DNA of 64,000 nt, taken from the NCBI GenBank assembly GCA_004794785.1, contig SJOL01006408.1, positions 1,214,617 through 1,278,616 of the forward strand. Direction: 5' to 3'. Source of the DNA: Opisthorchis felineus (taxonomy: Eukaryota; Platyhelminthes; Trematoda; Opisthorchiida; Opisthorchiidae). The position numbers and the translations under genes are program-made. The notes below the pieces were generated by a model, which worked only from the letters and a program-made list of their open reading frames with translations, ran no database searches and was not told the DNA's origin. Below are positions 37,245 to 50,830 of this stretch, one piece after another (the stretch's first letter is position 1; every line of letters begins with the position of its first letter).

Positions 37245-39340
37245 AAAGCGCTGGGTCAATCTTGTTGATGGTACCTTGCTCCGATATGATGTTCATATGT
37301 GTTCATTTTAATGCAGTCCAAGGGTGAAGACACCTGAGCCTAGGCCCTTCGGGACATGGAGTTTCTTCTACCCTTCCTTTTCTCCTCACTCTTTACTAAG
37401 GCTTTCTTCCCTCATGATTGTATGGCATTTAAGCACCAATACGTACAGTTAGTAATGCTGTTCGTTATGAATTTGAAGATGAGAACTCTGTTGTATTATA
37501 TTGTTGCAGTTGTGCATTTCCAAATGACCCGCTCAATTACTCTGGACCCTCGTACAGCTGCGCTGTAGGCGACTCTCTGTGACCATCGCTTAACAGACCG
37601 AACTGAATAATAGCTTATGCTAGCTAGACATGTGTGTGTCTAAGCTGTCTTTTGGCTGATGGCCTTACAACTACCTTCGCCTATTGCCCCCTCCCATTAA
37701 TAGTTCTTCAGATTTACACCGGTTAGAAGGAGTTGAGTCAGATACGGGCTCGGCTCAGCGCAAGTCACCTTTAGCGCACCAACGATAGTGCATGGAGGTC
37801 TATCGGACTGATTCGGTGTGACAGTCCAACCAGAAAACGAATGCCAGTCTGCGAACTGCTTCGATGCAACAGCTGATCCCTAAGTTTTATGACGATCTAC
37901 TGTGTGAGAGTTAAGCCGGCGGATGCTGCCTTTGCATAATAGTGTTTCGCAGAGATGGTAGACGCGACGCTTTGAACCAGCATCTCATTTGGACATCATG
38001 CTTGTGCATCTGATGGGTAATGGACACAGACACCAGTGTGAATGCAGTTCTTTGAAACATATACATGATGGGAGGCTCACGGAATAGCAATCACTGGGGT
38101 TTTGGTAATTCACATAATCAATTTTGCTAGATTAGAAATCCCTACGGCACGCTAGGATAATCTCTGGTTGAAGGGAGTTCTTTCAAGGCCTTTACATCTA
38201 AATTAACGGGAAAATACTTTTTACAATTGAACTAGGATACTTGTAAAGAGATGATGCTTTCACGGTTGGATATTGTAGGAGGTAGTTGAGTGTGTCACCA
38301 CAAAAACTAAGTTAGTTATGTTCAGTCAAGAAAAAACTGTTGATATATCATCAGTGCACAGTGCATCAACCGATCAAAATGTCATTCGATTATTGAATTT
38401 GGGAGGGCTAGGCTTGGCGAAAACAGTCATTCTGGGAAGCGGATGTTTACCCATCAGGCCCGAGGGACCATTTTGACAACAAGAGTTTGCAAGTGTAGCC
38501 CAAATTATCCCAGCCAAAGAGATGTTTTCTCCCGGGCTTTCCCCCATGAGGGAGCTATATTCTAAAGGGGGACAAAAGTTGGGGAACAGAATTTTATTCC
38601 TCAGAATTCTGTCTTTGTTAGATTGGGACTCAGACTCATGTGTTTTTAACTGTGATTTCCTCAGTCAGGAAAATTCGGTACAGTTATGTCATCACCGTTG
38701 ATAGTAATACGCCAGTAGTACATACTGTTGATAACTGTCATGTAGTCACAAGAGAGGAAGGCATTGGTAAAGAGTAGAAAGAAGGAAACTATAGAGTTTT
38801 AGCGCTAATAAGTCCTCTGTCCGTAATAAAAACAATCAAGGATAAGGTGATCACCGCTTTGGACAGCATTAAACCATGCGCGTCTGAGCATTCTGTCAGA
38901 GTAAGGTGCCACAGCTAGGGTTAAACCAGTGTGCTTTGTGAACCTCATCTGAAATAAGCTTGGCGCACAACGACAGGTTAACTTTAGCTAGACGATGTGG
39001 CTAGAAAATGACAGCGTGCGTGCTACTGGTGTAACAGCGGATACCACTGATGGGGCATGCGAGTGGTATGTGGTTTTCTCGTAACTCCGCCTCGCGTCTA
39101 ATGGAAGGTGGGGTTTATTACGAAACTTGTGGAAATGCTTTGCGGCGTTCGTTTATACTTGCGTGATAGTCAACGAATATCCACGAAAGTTCAAGAAGAC
39201 ACGTGAGGATGTTAGGTTTTTAAAAACAAGGTGCATGTGAGATGTTTACTGTCCTGTCCCATAGCTTGTAGCCGTTTAGTTGGTATTTGCTAATAAACGA
39301 CTCCCCGGCGAAAGGTTTTCCTCCTTATACTGGCATTGAT
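37245..39340. other. No recognised gene
   Basis: A 70-codon hydrophobic frame (37356-37568, +) and others occur, but nothing is recognisable. Confidence 0.4.
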
Positions 39341-39344
39341 TGTG

Positions 39345-39545
39345 TGTCATGTCCTTAGGCTTTACAACCACTTACAAGGAGGATCACGTGGGCCCAAGCT
39401 AGGATGGCCGGAAGATTCCACAGTAGCCGCTATCACTTTACTTTGCCATGTCAAGGCCTGTCCCCCACAAACCTTTCTGCAACAATCGCTTGGAACAGAA
39501 AACAACACTTTCTTCGGTAGAAGGTGGTTGGGCTTACGCAGCACT
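39345..39545 (-). mobile_element. LINE fragment (second subfamily, RT carboxy terminus)
   Basis: Minus-strand frame with PNHLLPKKVLFSVPSDCCRK, then GGQALTWQSKV, then LGPRDPPCKWL. These are the conserved end blocks of the non-LTR reverse transcriptase family seen at 36-37 kb. The open frame is about 60 codons. The overlapping + strand frame of 152 codons (39336-39794) is its antisense shadow plus flank. Confidence 0.75.
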
Positions 39546-39844
39546 TCTAACTATTCGGCTGTTGTCAGACTTCTAAAGAAAGTCAACTTATTGTCCATTA
39601 GTCAGAATGTCAGAATACGTTACCACCTATTGAATGCCCTCACTGCATACTTATTTGGTTTCACGAGAATTTCAGCTGAATTACTCGTTTATCAAATCCT
39701 TCAGTCGAATATGTTTCACGAGGGCTCCCCTCGTTTTGGTTGGCACGGTATTCGAGACAACGGATCATATTCTTTCGAATATTGTACTAACTGAAACATG
39801 ATGGGACTTTTGTACATTTTGCACATTCAGTTGAAGAATGTCAT

Positions 39845-40085
39845 AAAAAAAGATTCAGTTGGGATTCAGTTGAGTCTTCTGTTAAAACCAGATTGGTGTG
39901 CAAATGAGTGCATTTCACGAATTGCGTACAATTTGGCTGAAAGCAGAACATAAGGTTGGCAGAACTCAGGATCTGAGTCTACCTGATGAGCCCCAAGATG
40001 GACGAAACCGGTTCTGGTCTGTCTACGCGTTTTCATAAACCTTATAAATAGTGTGTCCCCCTGAGAAGTTAACACCTGGTTAAAA
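39845..40085 (+). repeat. Hammerhead-ribozyme repeat (PLE-associated), diverged
   Basis: Contains the family's ordered blocks: ttgggattcagttgagtct, gtgtgcaaatgagtgcattt, caatttgg, agaacataaggttg, then CTGATGAG at 39983-39990, stem II with one mismatch, and the CGAAAC box at about 40002. Stem III ACCGGU is intact, but the next base is T rather than C, so the cleavage triplet would be GUU, and stem I pairing is weak. Probably slow or inactive. Confidence 0.7.
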
Positions 40086-40095
40086 CCTGTTTCCA

Positions 40096-43000
40096 CGTCT
40101 AAGTGAACCTCATCAAGTACGCAAAACGCTCGGCATATGCTTGCTGCTGTGGCAGCAGTCTGGAACAGTTAACCAACGGGTCCCGTGGACTCTTCCTTCT
40201 ATGCCCCTCTGGCGTATTTCCATAATAAATAAAGCATCATGTGCCTGGTAATTCTGAAATGTGAAAAAAAAACTGAAAACTAAGAAAACTATTCAGACGA
40301 CCGATACGCCAAGCAATCTCCGTCTGATTATGTTTTCGCTCGCACTGAATCTAATCCGCGGTCAACTTCCTGTCATTTCCACACTGCCGTAAACACCGTG
40401 TCCTTTCGTATCGATGCGACTAATGCGACTAATGTTAGTGGACGGTTCTAGTACTCATGAACTTTGATAGAGTGTACTCATCAGTGGGGGGTTAGTCAAC
40501 TTATTTCTTTTTAACCTTGATGTCCGTCTTTTAGTATTGTTGGATGAAAGTACATTTTCAGGTTTTCCCACACAGCTTATCCGAACCCTGGATACGGCCG
40601 GGTGTATGATGTTTTCAGTTGGCAAAGTGTACTCGGAGTGAGTTGTTGCCTTTCTGGTGAGATAAAACACTTTGTGGAATGGTTGTTTAGCGCATAGCTT
40701 CGAAGTTTTCCCATTTCTCCAACTGTGTGTCTGGATGCGCTCCTCCTGTGCGCAACCGCAGTGCGAACACACGAACGCTCAGACACACGAATGAGCCAAG
40801 CCTGTCTGCGCATGAGCGCATGCGCGAACTTGAGACCAGCTTGTGAGTCGCATGTACATCGGTCGGAAAACAACGTGGTAATAGGAAATTTGCCGGAAAC
40901 GGAGGAACACCAATACCAGAATCGACTGTAAACGGAGTTCACATCACCGTGGAATTTTTATTCATTTTACCTCAGCGGAACACCGTGATGAGCGACCGAT
41001 GCACATATTTGTGTGAAAAAATTGCTTTAGTCCTCCCAGATGATTGATTAAAACTGATGTTCGTCCTGTTCCATTGATTCATGATCAATGAATAGTAAGT
41101 TCATATATTATGACTATAGATTGTGAAAGTTTAGGAATATTGACATCAGACTCCATCCCAGTTGAATATCTAGTCATAAACGAGGTTTAACAAATCCTCT
41201 CTTGTTGAACACTCAGACGGTAACATGATGGAATAAACGGAAATTTAGCATTCTAAGTTTCGTTTAGTACTGCGAACTTTAGCCTCCTCAACCTATCCGG
41301 GTTTTCCCTTATGTTCCAAGTGATCGACTGTTGGTTTCAAAGGTCCTTGTAGTGTTTTTGTATCGATTTAGCAGCCCTAAGCACGTCGCAATGCTGCTCA
41401 CTACGGCTGGGCCAATCGTCCTGCTTTTGCAAGGACTGTGTGAGAAAAGGGAAAAGAACTAGACCGCTTGTGACCAGCTTATGCTGTAAATGACGTGCAG
41501 CTGGCAGCTTTGAACAAAATCAGTGCAACAAAGGAATCGACGACGCAACGAACCGTGAGTATATGTGCGTCGCACACATCAGTGTAAGACCGTTTGTGAT
41601 GTTCTCATGGTGGTTGTTTACAGTGAACTGCATTCAGGATGTAGAAGCTGGCAGCGGCAGTGGACTACACGTGACCACGGGGGGCTACTAACGAGAGAAA
41701 AGCCTGTTTTCTTGTTGATAAAGCGTGTCCAAATAAAAGTCTCAATTTCACTATGATCTCCTTGAAGAAACAAGCACAATCTAGCCTTGGGCACAGTGAG
41801 GCCACGTGGCATAACCATCGTTGCTGGCAAATAATTTTGAAGCAATGAAGATTTAGTGGACGTTTTACACAAGCAGTGACTGATAACGTGAGCGATACTG
41901 TCATCAGGTCGCATTACCCATCGGTTTACCTCATATGTGTCGTAAAACAAGAGCATCTCACTCGGCATTTCCTCTTCGGTCACAAAAAAACAAACAGTAC
42001 AACTCACCCGTGCCCACATGAAGGAAAATCCTCCAACATCATGACTATCGTTCCGGCTGAAACATAAGGCGTCCTGTGAAGAGCACATTTAATTGAAGGG
42101 TGCTATAACCGAGAGATTCGTTTGTGATTCACTTAAGTCTCCGGTCAATTTACAAATAAGTGTTCTGTATTAGCCATCTCACTTACGTAGTCGTACGTGA
42201 GTGAATACACACACTGGCAGGTGCACATAAATTGATCAGCAGCTTGAAGGGAGCAGGAGATGGGCTGCACTGAAGGCCCACCCAACTTTGTCATGCCAAT
42301 TAAAGTATACTTCTGGATTATGGTCCTAAAGGCACAGTTGCAGTGGACGAATGCTCAAAAAGACATGCGCACAGCATGGTACCTTTGGAAGGTACCTTTG
42401 AAGATAAAGCATGTCAGATTAGGCCAGGAAAATCGCTTCGACCCAGTTCACCAGCAATGCGAGTCAGGGTTTCCAGATGTCTGAGATTGGCCCACGTTGT
42501 TCCTGGGAGGTTTCCTAGCGGACGAATACATTTTGCCGCACACCATATCTATTAGGTGTGAGGTGCTCTTCTGTGATATGGGAAGTGCAACTGGATGGCA
42601 CGATACGAAATCACACAATAGCCTGAGAGTTGGAACCATCATTTGAGCCACAGGATAGACATGTTTGCTATGCTTCAGTTCGCGTAATATAAAAGAAAAA
42701 ATCGTGGCAGTGTCACCAAAATCCTTTATTAAGGCGGTAAATGAAATAGCACGGCCAGATTAATGTTCAGAGCACCACAAAACGTAGGATCCTCTTTCAT
42801 TTGGCTACTAGCGGTAAGCGGTTTGTCTGTTTATTTCTGACAAGTCGTTTGCGTTTATTTTTGGCGTTCAACTGTTCATTTCAGTTGCTTAATCATCAGT
42901 CTTTGATGTAAATAGGAGAGAAAAAAACTGAATGTACTGGAAAAGGGCATGCGGTGGGGAGAGAGATCGATAAATGCTTGAAAATACAAGTTTTAGATGG

Positions 43001-43375
43001 TGAGTCGACGGCCATGCCAGTTTCAGCACAACAATGCTCATGAAAACGCGACGTCCTACATCACCGGGTCAATCCAGCAGGGGATCTTGGTGGCTTTATT
43101 TCATATTCAAACTCAGTTCAGTGGATGGACGCACATGATTCTTAAACTCGTTGGGGGTTTGAAACCTCATAGAAACTGGCTTGGAACTGTCAACTGAAGG
43201 TCTGATACGATGCCAAAAGTTTGCCACGCCATAACGCCGTTGATAGGCTAAGATGCTCAATAACTGTTCACTTTTCAATGCCACATTGAATGATTATATC
43301 CCTACAATTAGCTTGTTCTGGTAAGCTCTTCCCCTGTAATGATAAGCCCAAGCACACGCATCGTGGACAAAATAG
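40096..43375. other. No recognised gene
   Basis: Long overlapping frames at 40455-40942 (minus) and 41618-42088 (minus, 156 codons) have no recognisable motif, and both have competing frames on the opposite strand. The stretch 40725-40860 is richer in CpG and GC than its surroundings. Confidence 0.4.
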
Positions 43376-43490
43376 GCACGTGGAGGCAGATTTGAACTTC
43401 CGACCTCCTGTTTACTCGATGGAGTCTCAACTGACTGAGCTACTGAGGAAGCTCGCTATATAGCACTCAGCACCAATGCCCTTTGAAAAA
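43375..43490 (-). mobile_element. tRNA-headed SINE remnant
   Basis: Minus strand reads tagctcagtcagttgagac (A-box-like) and then, 35 bp later, ggtcggaagttcaaatctgc (B-box-like). This is the order and spacing of a tRNA, but acceptor stems do not pair convincingly, so I call a SINE head rather than a tRNA gene. Confidence 0.55.
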
Positions 43491-45075
43491 TATGGAAGAC
43501 ATCAGCGTACGGTCCACTGTGGAACTCACACAAGGGTCCACCGCCAAATTTCAAATGGTACCCCATTAGGAAGCTATGAATCGAACCAGTTGGGAACTTT
43601 AGATGCGTAGGCTTGGCAGAGAACAAGCGCTCCCGGTAAGGAAATCGGCTGAGTACCCGTCTGACAAGCTGGGGAACTACGGCTGGAGGCCAACACCAAC
43701 CGTGCCTTTTCGTTCATACCACATGTTATTGGAGTCCTCCTTTCATGACCCACAAAGGTCCTCTTTACTTGATAACAATCAAATTCTCTTGATAAACAAC
43801 TCTGCGGTTTTCGTCAGCCACAGCATTAGAAACCAGGGATAATCTAACTTGAAATACCGAAACATCTCCAAACATCTCCGTTGGAAATGTTCGCATCATT
43901 TTAGACGGGGTAGCTGAACTTCCAGGATAAAAAGTGAACATTTTGTTCAGTGGAAGGTGTCTCTAAGAATGTAATGCCTTCCGTTGAGCGTCAGACTACT
44001 TTTACCCGTGATAACATCCAGTATACCTACTTCAGTCAGCCTTTTCTTTTCACGTACATGTAGAATTTTGGTACAATATTTTGTGTCCTGGCAGATGTAA
44101 CTTATGTAGTTTAGATCGCTTTCTTTAAGAATGAAGATGGTTGAACGGAGGAGGAATTTCCACTGTGTACACGGAAATGCGCTCAATGATATATATTGTC
44201 TTTTCCGAGGAACAAGCATTAACTCATGAATTCAGCTCCAAGGTTATCTTATTTGTCATTGGGCCTCTATTAGAATTTTAACAATGAAAACATATGTTCA
44301 CCAATGGGGAAATAAACAGGAAATTAATCAGGTAGTCATTGTGGCTTCTTGCAGGAAACGTTTGTTACCCCATTCGCTATTTGGTAGATGGACCATACTT
44401 AATGGCTTTTCGTAACATTAGGATGAACGAAAATCAACATCGCGGCAGCCGAATCGCGTGAGTGCATTTGTATACGAAGTAAAAAATGTGCCTACTTCTA
44501 CGCCCAACACATAGGTAGAATGGGAATGTTCAGGCGTTTGACGAACAAATGTGTGTGCGTCTCTGCAACATAGTTGCAGTCTTGTTATTTTGGGCGGAAA
44601 GCCACTCCCTTGAAATCCTCAAATTACAGTGTCAGGTGTCACGATAAGGAAGCTTGTACAATAAAGTCGATACAAACTGGAAAACATTGATTATGGTAAT
44701 TAGAACTGTCGCTATAAGTAACATCACCCCCCCCCGTGGTTTCGGTCCAGGTGGAACCTACTGAACGTTATGTTGAGAGGGCAACCAACCATTGCAGGTG
44801 GTTTCATCTTGAATAGTGGCTCACTACAGTGAAGCAGAGACATATGCGCGTGTCTTAATCTTTGTACAGCTAAAAGTGAAGAAATGGTTGTGTAATCCAA
44901 ACGAGGATGACGCCTGTCTGGCCCCTGAATCCATTTGGGCTGTGTGTGACATATATATGTGACACACTCCATCACAAAACTGCATGTCGAAATGGACAGT
45001 ATATCAAGTTTGCCGTTAGTGAGATTATAAAATTTTAGTTGATATTTCTTCCTTAAAGTTAAGTCAGTCTAGCCC
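43491..45075. other. No recognised gene
   Basis: Frames of 79-90 codons without motifs; a 9-base C run lies at about 44728. Confidence 0.4.
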
Positions 45076-45079
45076 GAAA

Positions 45080-45235
45080 AGCAGACCGGCTTTGTGCAGT
45101 CATTTCATCCTTGACGGGGACCATCAGCAAGTCTAGGAATAGTCAAACCCGAAACTCCCTGGCTAGTAGTTGAAGGCTAAACCAGTCAGCCACGAGCGGC
45201 TGATAAGCAGCGTGATCAACTCGCATTTAGACAGG
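45080..45235 (-). mobile_element. tRNA-derived SINE, family B
   Basis: The order catttcatcctt, accatcagcaag, aaactcc, ggctaaacc, cgagcggctgataagcagcg parallels 52085-52200 in the same orientation and the reverse complement of 47440-47560. On the minus strand the tRNA-like head would start near gctgcttatcagccgctcg. Confidence 0.6.
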
Positions 45236-45779
45236 AAATGACGTTACTCCTTGAATCAGGCAAAATGGCCTACGTGATGGTGTATTCACTTGCCTGTCGA
45301 GTGGTAATCTTTCAGATGGAAGCTCAAGGTCATTTGTGGGGATTACTCCTCTTGTCTGGGCTACTTACAGCTTGTTAATAAAGTGACGTTTGCTCACACT
45401 AGAATAAAAAAGAGGGGAATAAAAGATAGACACAAGCACAGGAATGGGAACGGCGAGAGAGGCCGTGGTGTCAGGAATGTCGTGCTAGAAAAGACATAAT
45501 AGTCAATAAAACACGCAGTCTCCAAAGACTCGCTCGCTTATGAAGGACAGAATTGTTTGCCTGAAATCTTACTCTTTTCTTCCAGGCTAAATACGCTTTG
45601 ACTTTCTCCTTCAGAATCTTCCAAATCATCCTCTACTTTGCACCCATCAACAACGAAAGTATTTAGGTTTTAGAGAAGACACTAACGTCTTCTGGTTCAC
45701 AAATGGCTGATTAATGGCGCACTTCAAATGCCAGTCCATTGAAAAGAGATGTGATAAACCAAGTACGGAGTTCTTATGC

Positions 45780-45960
45780 ATAATCGTAACCGTGAACAAG
45801 CGTATTTCGTTAGGCGCAAGGTCGGTGTTTCAAACCCATTCCCAGGCATGCCGTTTTCGCCCATTCTCTGTGTAGTTGGACTTTTCAGCTGGAAGTGTAC
45901 AATATTGTTACTGCCGGCTCCAGTGCTGTGGTTTAATATCTAGGTATCGGGCGATAATGC
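45780..45960 (+). mobile_element. Probable tRNA-derived SINE, family A-like
   Basis: A B-box-like ggtcggtgtttcaaaccc at about 45820 is followed after about 110 bp by aatatctaggtatcgggcg, which looks like the family A body cagctaggcatcgaaaggg. Divergence is high. Confidence 0.45.
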
Positions 45961-47435
45961 TTGTGTGTCAGAATCCATTCCTGCCTAATGGCAGACCTCT
46001 TTAGACAAAAAATACCTAGATATCACCACGTGATAACTAACTTATTCCATCAAGATAATGAAACACGATTGGGCCTCATGCCTCACGACCGATTACATCT
46101 CGGCCGGTACTGCACAGGTGTTACTTACATTTTACCAGAAATTGGATCATCACAAGAGTTCATACGGTGAGGTCACGTGGATGGAGGAGGCTTACGAATC
46201 ACAGAACCGTGATTGTACTCACGTGATATCACGCTAGTGGTTAGTGGAACCCGATTATATCACGACGAATGATGAGCGGTATTAACAATGCACATTTGGG
46301 GCTTGGTACGAAACGACGTGGAAGAAGTCAAAGCAGGATGCAAATGAGACTAGTTTTGTCCTCATTAGTGTATAGTGAAATAAGAAATCCATTCTAAATA
46401 TGTGCGCGAAAATAACTGCTGTTGTGATATCTAGTTGTCAGATTAGTGTGACGTTATTTGCCAGCTGTTTTTGCCTGCATAGATGGAAAGGGCTCGAAAG
46501 ATGTGTCGCAAACTCTTCATCAGCACTGAGGATGTATACATAGTTGGATGTGAAAATGACTCCAGAAGCTGTTGAGGATGGTGACCACCGTCCATCATAT
46601 GTCTCGTTATCCAACACACGGAGTTCTCAGTTTCCGGAATCTGGAGCTATTTAGAGATATGGTCGACGACGCGAGTTTCAACGTGCCTTGTGGTCCGGCT
46701 GTTATGGCTGAACCCCCTTTTGGACTTTTACAAATGCGCCATTTCTAAAATGGATACAACGTCATAGAATTAACGGCCGAGTTGTGATCACAATGACTCT
46801 GTACAAGACAGTTTACAATGCGCGTCTGCCTGTTTTTAATCTGGGCCATAGAGGCTATTGCTTCACTATTCCGACTGATGTCCAACGCAGCAGTTGAGAA
46901 CATGCCCTAAGATGGTATTCCCGAACAGTATAGCAAGCCTTTAACTCAAGACGAAAAATCACTACAGAATCGTTTCAGTTCCACTGATCGACTGTAATAT
47001 CAGAGGACTGTTGTCAAGGACTGCACCATCACGAAAATTCAGAAAACATGTCCTGACTGGACTTTATTTGACCTGACCAATAATTAACCTAGTATATCCG
47101 CACACTTCTATAAGTTGGGCCATATTTGGGTTTGAAGCGATGCTTGATAAAACGACAATTAGACTGTACGTAATAGTATGCACGGCCTGTCTTGTTCGAA
47201 CACAATGTGTATGATATATTGTGATTCACTTGATAATTGAGAAGGGGTGCATCAGAACAGAAGGACTTTAGCAGTATTCAACACAGTATAATTCCAGAAG
47301 TCGACCAATGGTAGGAAATGGGAACTGAATGTTTTCACTGTTGAAATGGCTCTTGGGTAGTCCGACAAGATACCTGTACTCTCAGTCTCCAGCTCCCAGG
47401 GTGTTTTCTTCCACTACCAAGCCGGGAGTTAATCA
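45961..47435. other. No recognised gene
   Basis: Only short frames; nothing recognisable. Confidence 0.4.
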
Positions 47436-47660
47436 CACCGCTGATCAGCCGCTCGTGGCCGAACGGTTAAGATTCGGACTACTAGCCGGAGGTCCAGGAT
47501 TCATTGAATGTGCGCTGATGATGATTCCTGATAAGGATGAAACAGCGCATAGTGCAACTTTGCCTTTCAGTAGAGCTTGGCTTCACTGGCACGATGAAAT
47601 TTCACTTGAAAATTTCAAATTCCCCTCAAACTACCACGAAAAAATAAGATTGTTTTCAAA
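47435..47660 (+). mobile_element. tRNA-derived SINE, family B (best + strand copy)
   Basis: The head reads gctcgtggccgaacggttaag, which resembles the A box of a class II (Leu/Ser-like) tRNA, followed by ggaggtccaggattcattg as a degraded B box. The body has ggatgaaacagcgcatagtg. Related pieces occur at 365-470, 45080-45235, 50640-50830 and 52050-52220. The 139-codon frame at 47329-47748 runs through it and is not a gene. Confidence 0.7.
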
Positions 47661-48789
47661 ATTCTCTTTGCGGAAACTTGATCATGTTTTCTTATGGCTA
47701 CTTTACGTTCATTTGTTCGCTTCGAAAGATTTCGCCGGGTTTATCTAACCTGGTATTCATGTTTTCTATTGCAGTGCATCTGATGGACACCATTGGCTGA
47801 TTTCATCCTTCGGGCTTTACTTTCGACTAAATTCCCCTTTGTCAGGTCAGGGGGCCCACTGCGCAGCCCGGTGGTAGTATTTTTTATAGGACGCTCTTCA
47901 TACATTTAAGTGAATTTTTCGCGTGAATTGAAATATTCTGTCCGCAAGAATGTCCGTACTGTATTGAATGGCCTTATTGGGAGACGACTGTTTGTCGTAA
48001 ATGTTACCCTAAAATGCCAACTACTCATATCTATCAAAGTAATCGTACGTGATCGCCTTGAAAACGATCGATTGCGCAGTTGTCGTTCAAGAAGACACAA
48101 TCCCTTTACGAACTGATCTTAACCCGACCGATAAGCGAACTAGCCTTTTCAGCAACCCACACATTCCCTTAGACTTCCGGAATTCGCATGCAAATGTGAC
48201 GTCGGTGAGTAAAACCTCTCAATCAAGACAGTCATGTAAGATATTGCGAATCTCCCAGGATAGCTGGACAGCAAGCGGCTGCACGAACTCACAGATTGTC
48301 GCATGCAAAGACCGACAACGATTGCTCAGGCTTGACACAACACACGCTCAGCGTAGCTTTATTATTGCCGCAAACAAGTATTCCAAACTCATTTTCTACC
48401 TAAATTTAGGAATCTCGACAAGCATACTGCGGAACTACTAGATGTCTGGATTTACACTTGGTTATGAATTTGCGTTTTGAGTTTCAACAGCAAAAATGAT
48501 CTGATGATGTAAAATACTAATGAAGCCACCGAGATGATGGCTGTTTGGATCGACACTCTTATTTACATTCATTTGCGCAACTCCAAAGTCGCGTGCCAGA
48601 GACTCCTTGAGTTCAACTCTAACAACATCAAATGACTCAGGATCATCGCATTACACCTGAATGATTCTTCATTGAGAGAACTATCCTACGTCAGGTAGGC
48701 GAACAAATCACCCCGTTTAACTCCAGGACGTGATTTTAAATTATGAACAGCGTTACTCACTTCCTTAACACTACGGACACTTCACAAGG
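47661..48789. other. No recognised gene
   Basis: A 130-codon open frame (48049-48441, +) overlaps other frames and has no motif I recognise. Confidence 0.4.
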
Positions 48790-49000
48790 GCACTGAAAAT
48801 TCCTCGGCAGAACGTGACCGGTTTGGTCCTGCTCCGAACTCAACAGATAGGTGAAATCCCCGAGTTTTCGTCAGACTTATGTTCTGCCTGAACCCAAACT
48901 GAACGCGATTCATTTTCAAACTAATTTGGCAATAACAAGAGACTCAACTAAATCCCAGCTGAATCTCTCTTTTATGATATTCATCAAGTGAATATGCTGC
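48790..49000 (-). repeat. Degenerate hammerhead-type repeat
   Basis: Contains aattcctcggcagaacgtg, accggttt, ccccgagttttcgtcagact and tatgttctgcctgaaccc, then agagactcaactaaatcccag, in the order of the 60.4-kb minus arm. The core region (ggtcctgctccgaactcaac) has lost the CUGAUGA box. Confidence 0.6.
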
Positions 49001-49072
49001 ACAAAGTCCACCCCATCTACCAGCTCGTACGATGTATGAGATATTGAAGTATATTTTCCTGACAGTACACTG

Positions 49073-49245
49073 TTAATAAAGTTGCTGAAAACTCTTCGAC
49101 AGCTCACGACCAGTTTCACCCTTATTGCGCTCATCATCCAGGAATAGTCTCTGATGGTCCATCAACCTGATTTTATTCATGGACAACAAACTCTGGGAGC
49201 AGGCGAAACACACTCAATTGCAAACTAGTTTTTGATAATGGCCAG
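49073..49245 (-). repeat. Hammerhead-ribozyme repeat, diverged
   Basis: Second copy directly beside 48790-49000 in the same orientation. On the minus strand it reads gatgatgagcgcaataaggg then tgaaactggtcgtgagctg. The GAUGA and GAAA boxes remain and the ACUGGUC cleavage region is nearly intact, but the bases before GAUGA are altered, so activity is doubtful. Confidence 0.6.
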
Positions 49246-50639
49246 GAGTTTTAATGGATCCAGATGAGGTCTTTGAATACTGGGTGGTAAGATATGTTTA
49301 GTCCGGGGTTACTTCGGGTCTATTTCAACTATACGAAGCGATAACTGGAGTCTGGGAATGCGAAAAAGGCTATAAAGACACCATTCTATTTTGAGGCAGA
49401 GTGCGCATGCAGTTGCTTTATGATATGCAATGCAACACGCCGGACTCATTCAAAGGGAATGTGCGTGGTGTACAGACTGATAACTTGTTCCTGCTCTCGT
49501 ACAACGGTGGTGGTGTCTACTTGTCCTCAATCCAACCAATAAGCCAGGCGGTCTTGGTGGAACAGCGACATAACAAATGATTGTCTCGTAAAAATCAGTG
49601 TCTGCTTATAATTAAACTGCCACAAGGCACGAAAACGTTACGTAAGCTGTGCGATTCACCGTACAGTGGACTATAAGACTGGCTGAAGAAACGGTTCACA
49701 AGGTCAGGAGCAGCAACCCTTGATTTTCTCATTCTCAGGTGCATGGATGAAACAGGCCGAACCGCGTTAATTCCATTGTATTGTCACATGACTCAGGTTA
49801 CCAAGCCATTGCAACCAATCATGTGCGTGCAAAAAATGTGAAACATGTGATTAGTTTACTCTGATAATGAACTATTGCTGTTCAGTCACCCTTTACATTT
49901 TGAGGTATAAATATCTGTTCGTTTCAACTGTTCCTTCCCAGTCGCTCGACTTCCCTTGATTACTTGTGGTGGAATAAAATGGAGGGTCGAACAAAACTGT
50001 TTTCAGGTACTGGATGAATAAAACTTAGTGCTTTGAATTCAAAAGAGCCGTTTTTTCAACAAGCTAGGATCAGAAATGTTTTACATCGGTAGAGCTGCGA
50101 ACTAGCCATTTCTGCTCACTACTGCCAACTTGGTAGTTCGCCCCAGTGCATAGAAAGTAGACTAAATCTGGGTTCGACTCTAAGGTATTTTGATAACTTT
50201 GTCACTTTATAGTCCGCAGAAACTGGCAGTTGGCTTAATGTTTTACCTGGATGAGACCCCAGAATACAACATGACAGACAATAATGGAGAGTGGTCCCAA
50301 CAGGTCCCGAGGTCTTTGGAAAGATGAGAATAGAACAATTTTGCAGAGAGACCAGAATGACCCAGTTGGAAAAAGGGCATGAGCGACTCTTTTTTATCAC
50401 TTGACATAAGGACACCATTTGGCTTAATCGACATGGTTGGCCTTGTCATTGGTCCTAAAAGTTGCGGGGAAAGATTATTTGTATTCTCCCCGGAAGTTTC
50501 CCGCCACCCTTAGCAGTAAACTTTTACTGGGTATTCACGTCCAGTCAATATTCCCTTGATGTAACTACCCATTCTGGGGGTCATTTTGACTGTGATTTCG
50601 TCCTGTCAGTGAACCGAGAAGTACTTACAGCTATCTGAT
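49246..50639. other. No recognised gene
   Basis: Open frames up to 99 codons on the minus strand (50119-50418), unrecognised. Confidence 0.4.
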
Positions 50640-50830
50640 CCGTATTGCGGATCACCAGCAGCACGCATCTCACGTAACTCGAAGAGTTTTTAGTTGAAGA
50701 CCTTTCATCCACTGGTTGAACACTGCGCACTGCTGATTGTTTGAAGTAATGATGAAACAGCGCGCAGTGCTTCTCGGTTTTTCAGCATCGATCGGTTCAA
50801 CTGAAAATTACAAAATCTCCTCACACCACG
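50640..50830. mobile_element. Compound SINE family B remnant
   Basis: 50640-50735 (ccagcagcacgcatctcacg onward) resembles the minus-strand layout of 52120-52200. 50745-50830 (gatgaaacagcgcgcagtgc, ctcggtttttcagc) is the body in + orientation. Two half copies seem to meet tail to tail. Confidence 0.5.

Noticed and set aside
40455..42088. Overlapping minus-strand frames of 105-156 codons
   Set aside because: No motif, competing frames on the other strand, and no splice or start context; likely chance frames.
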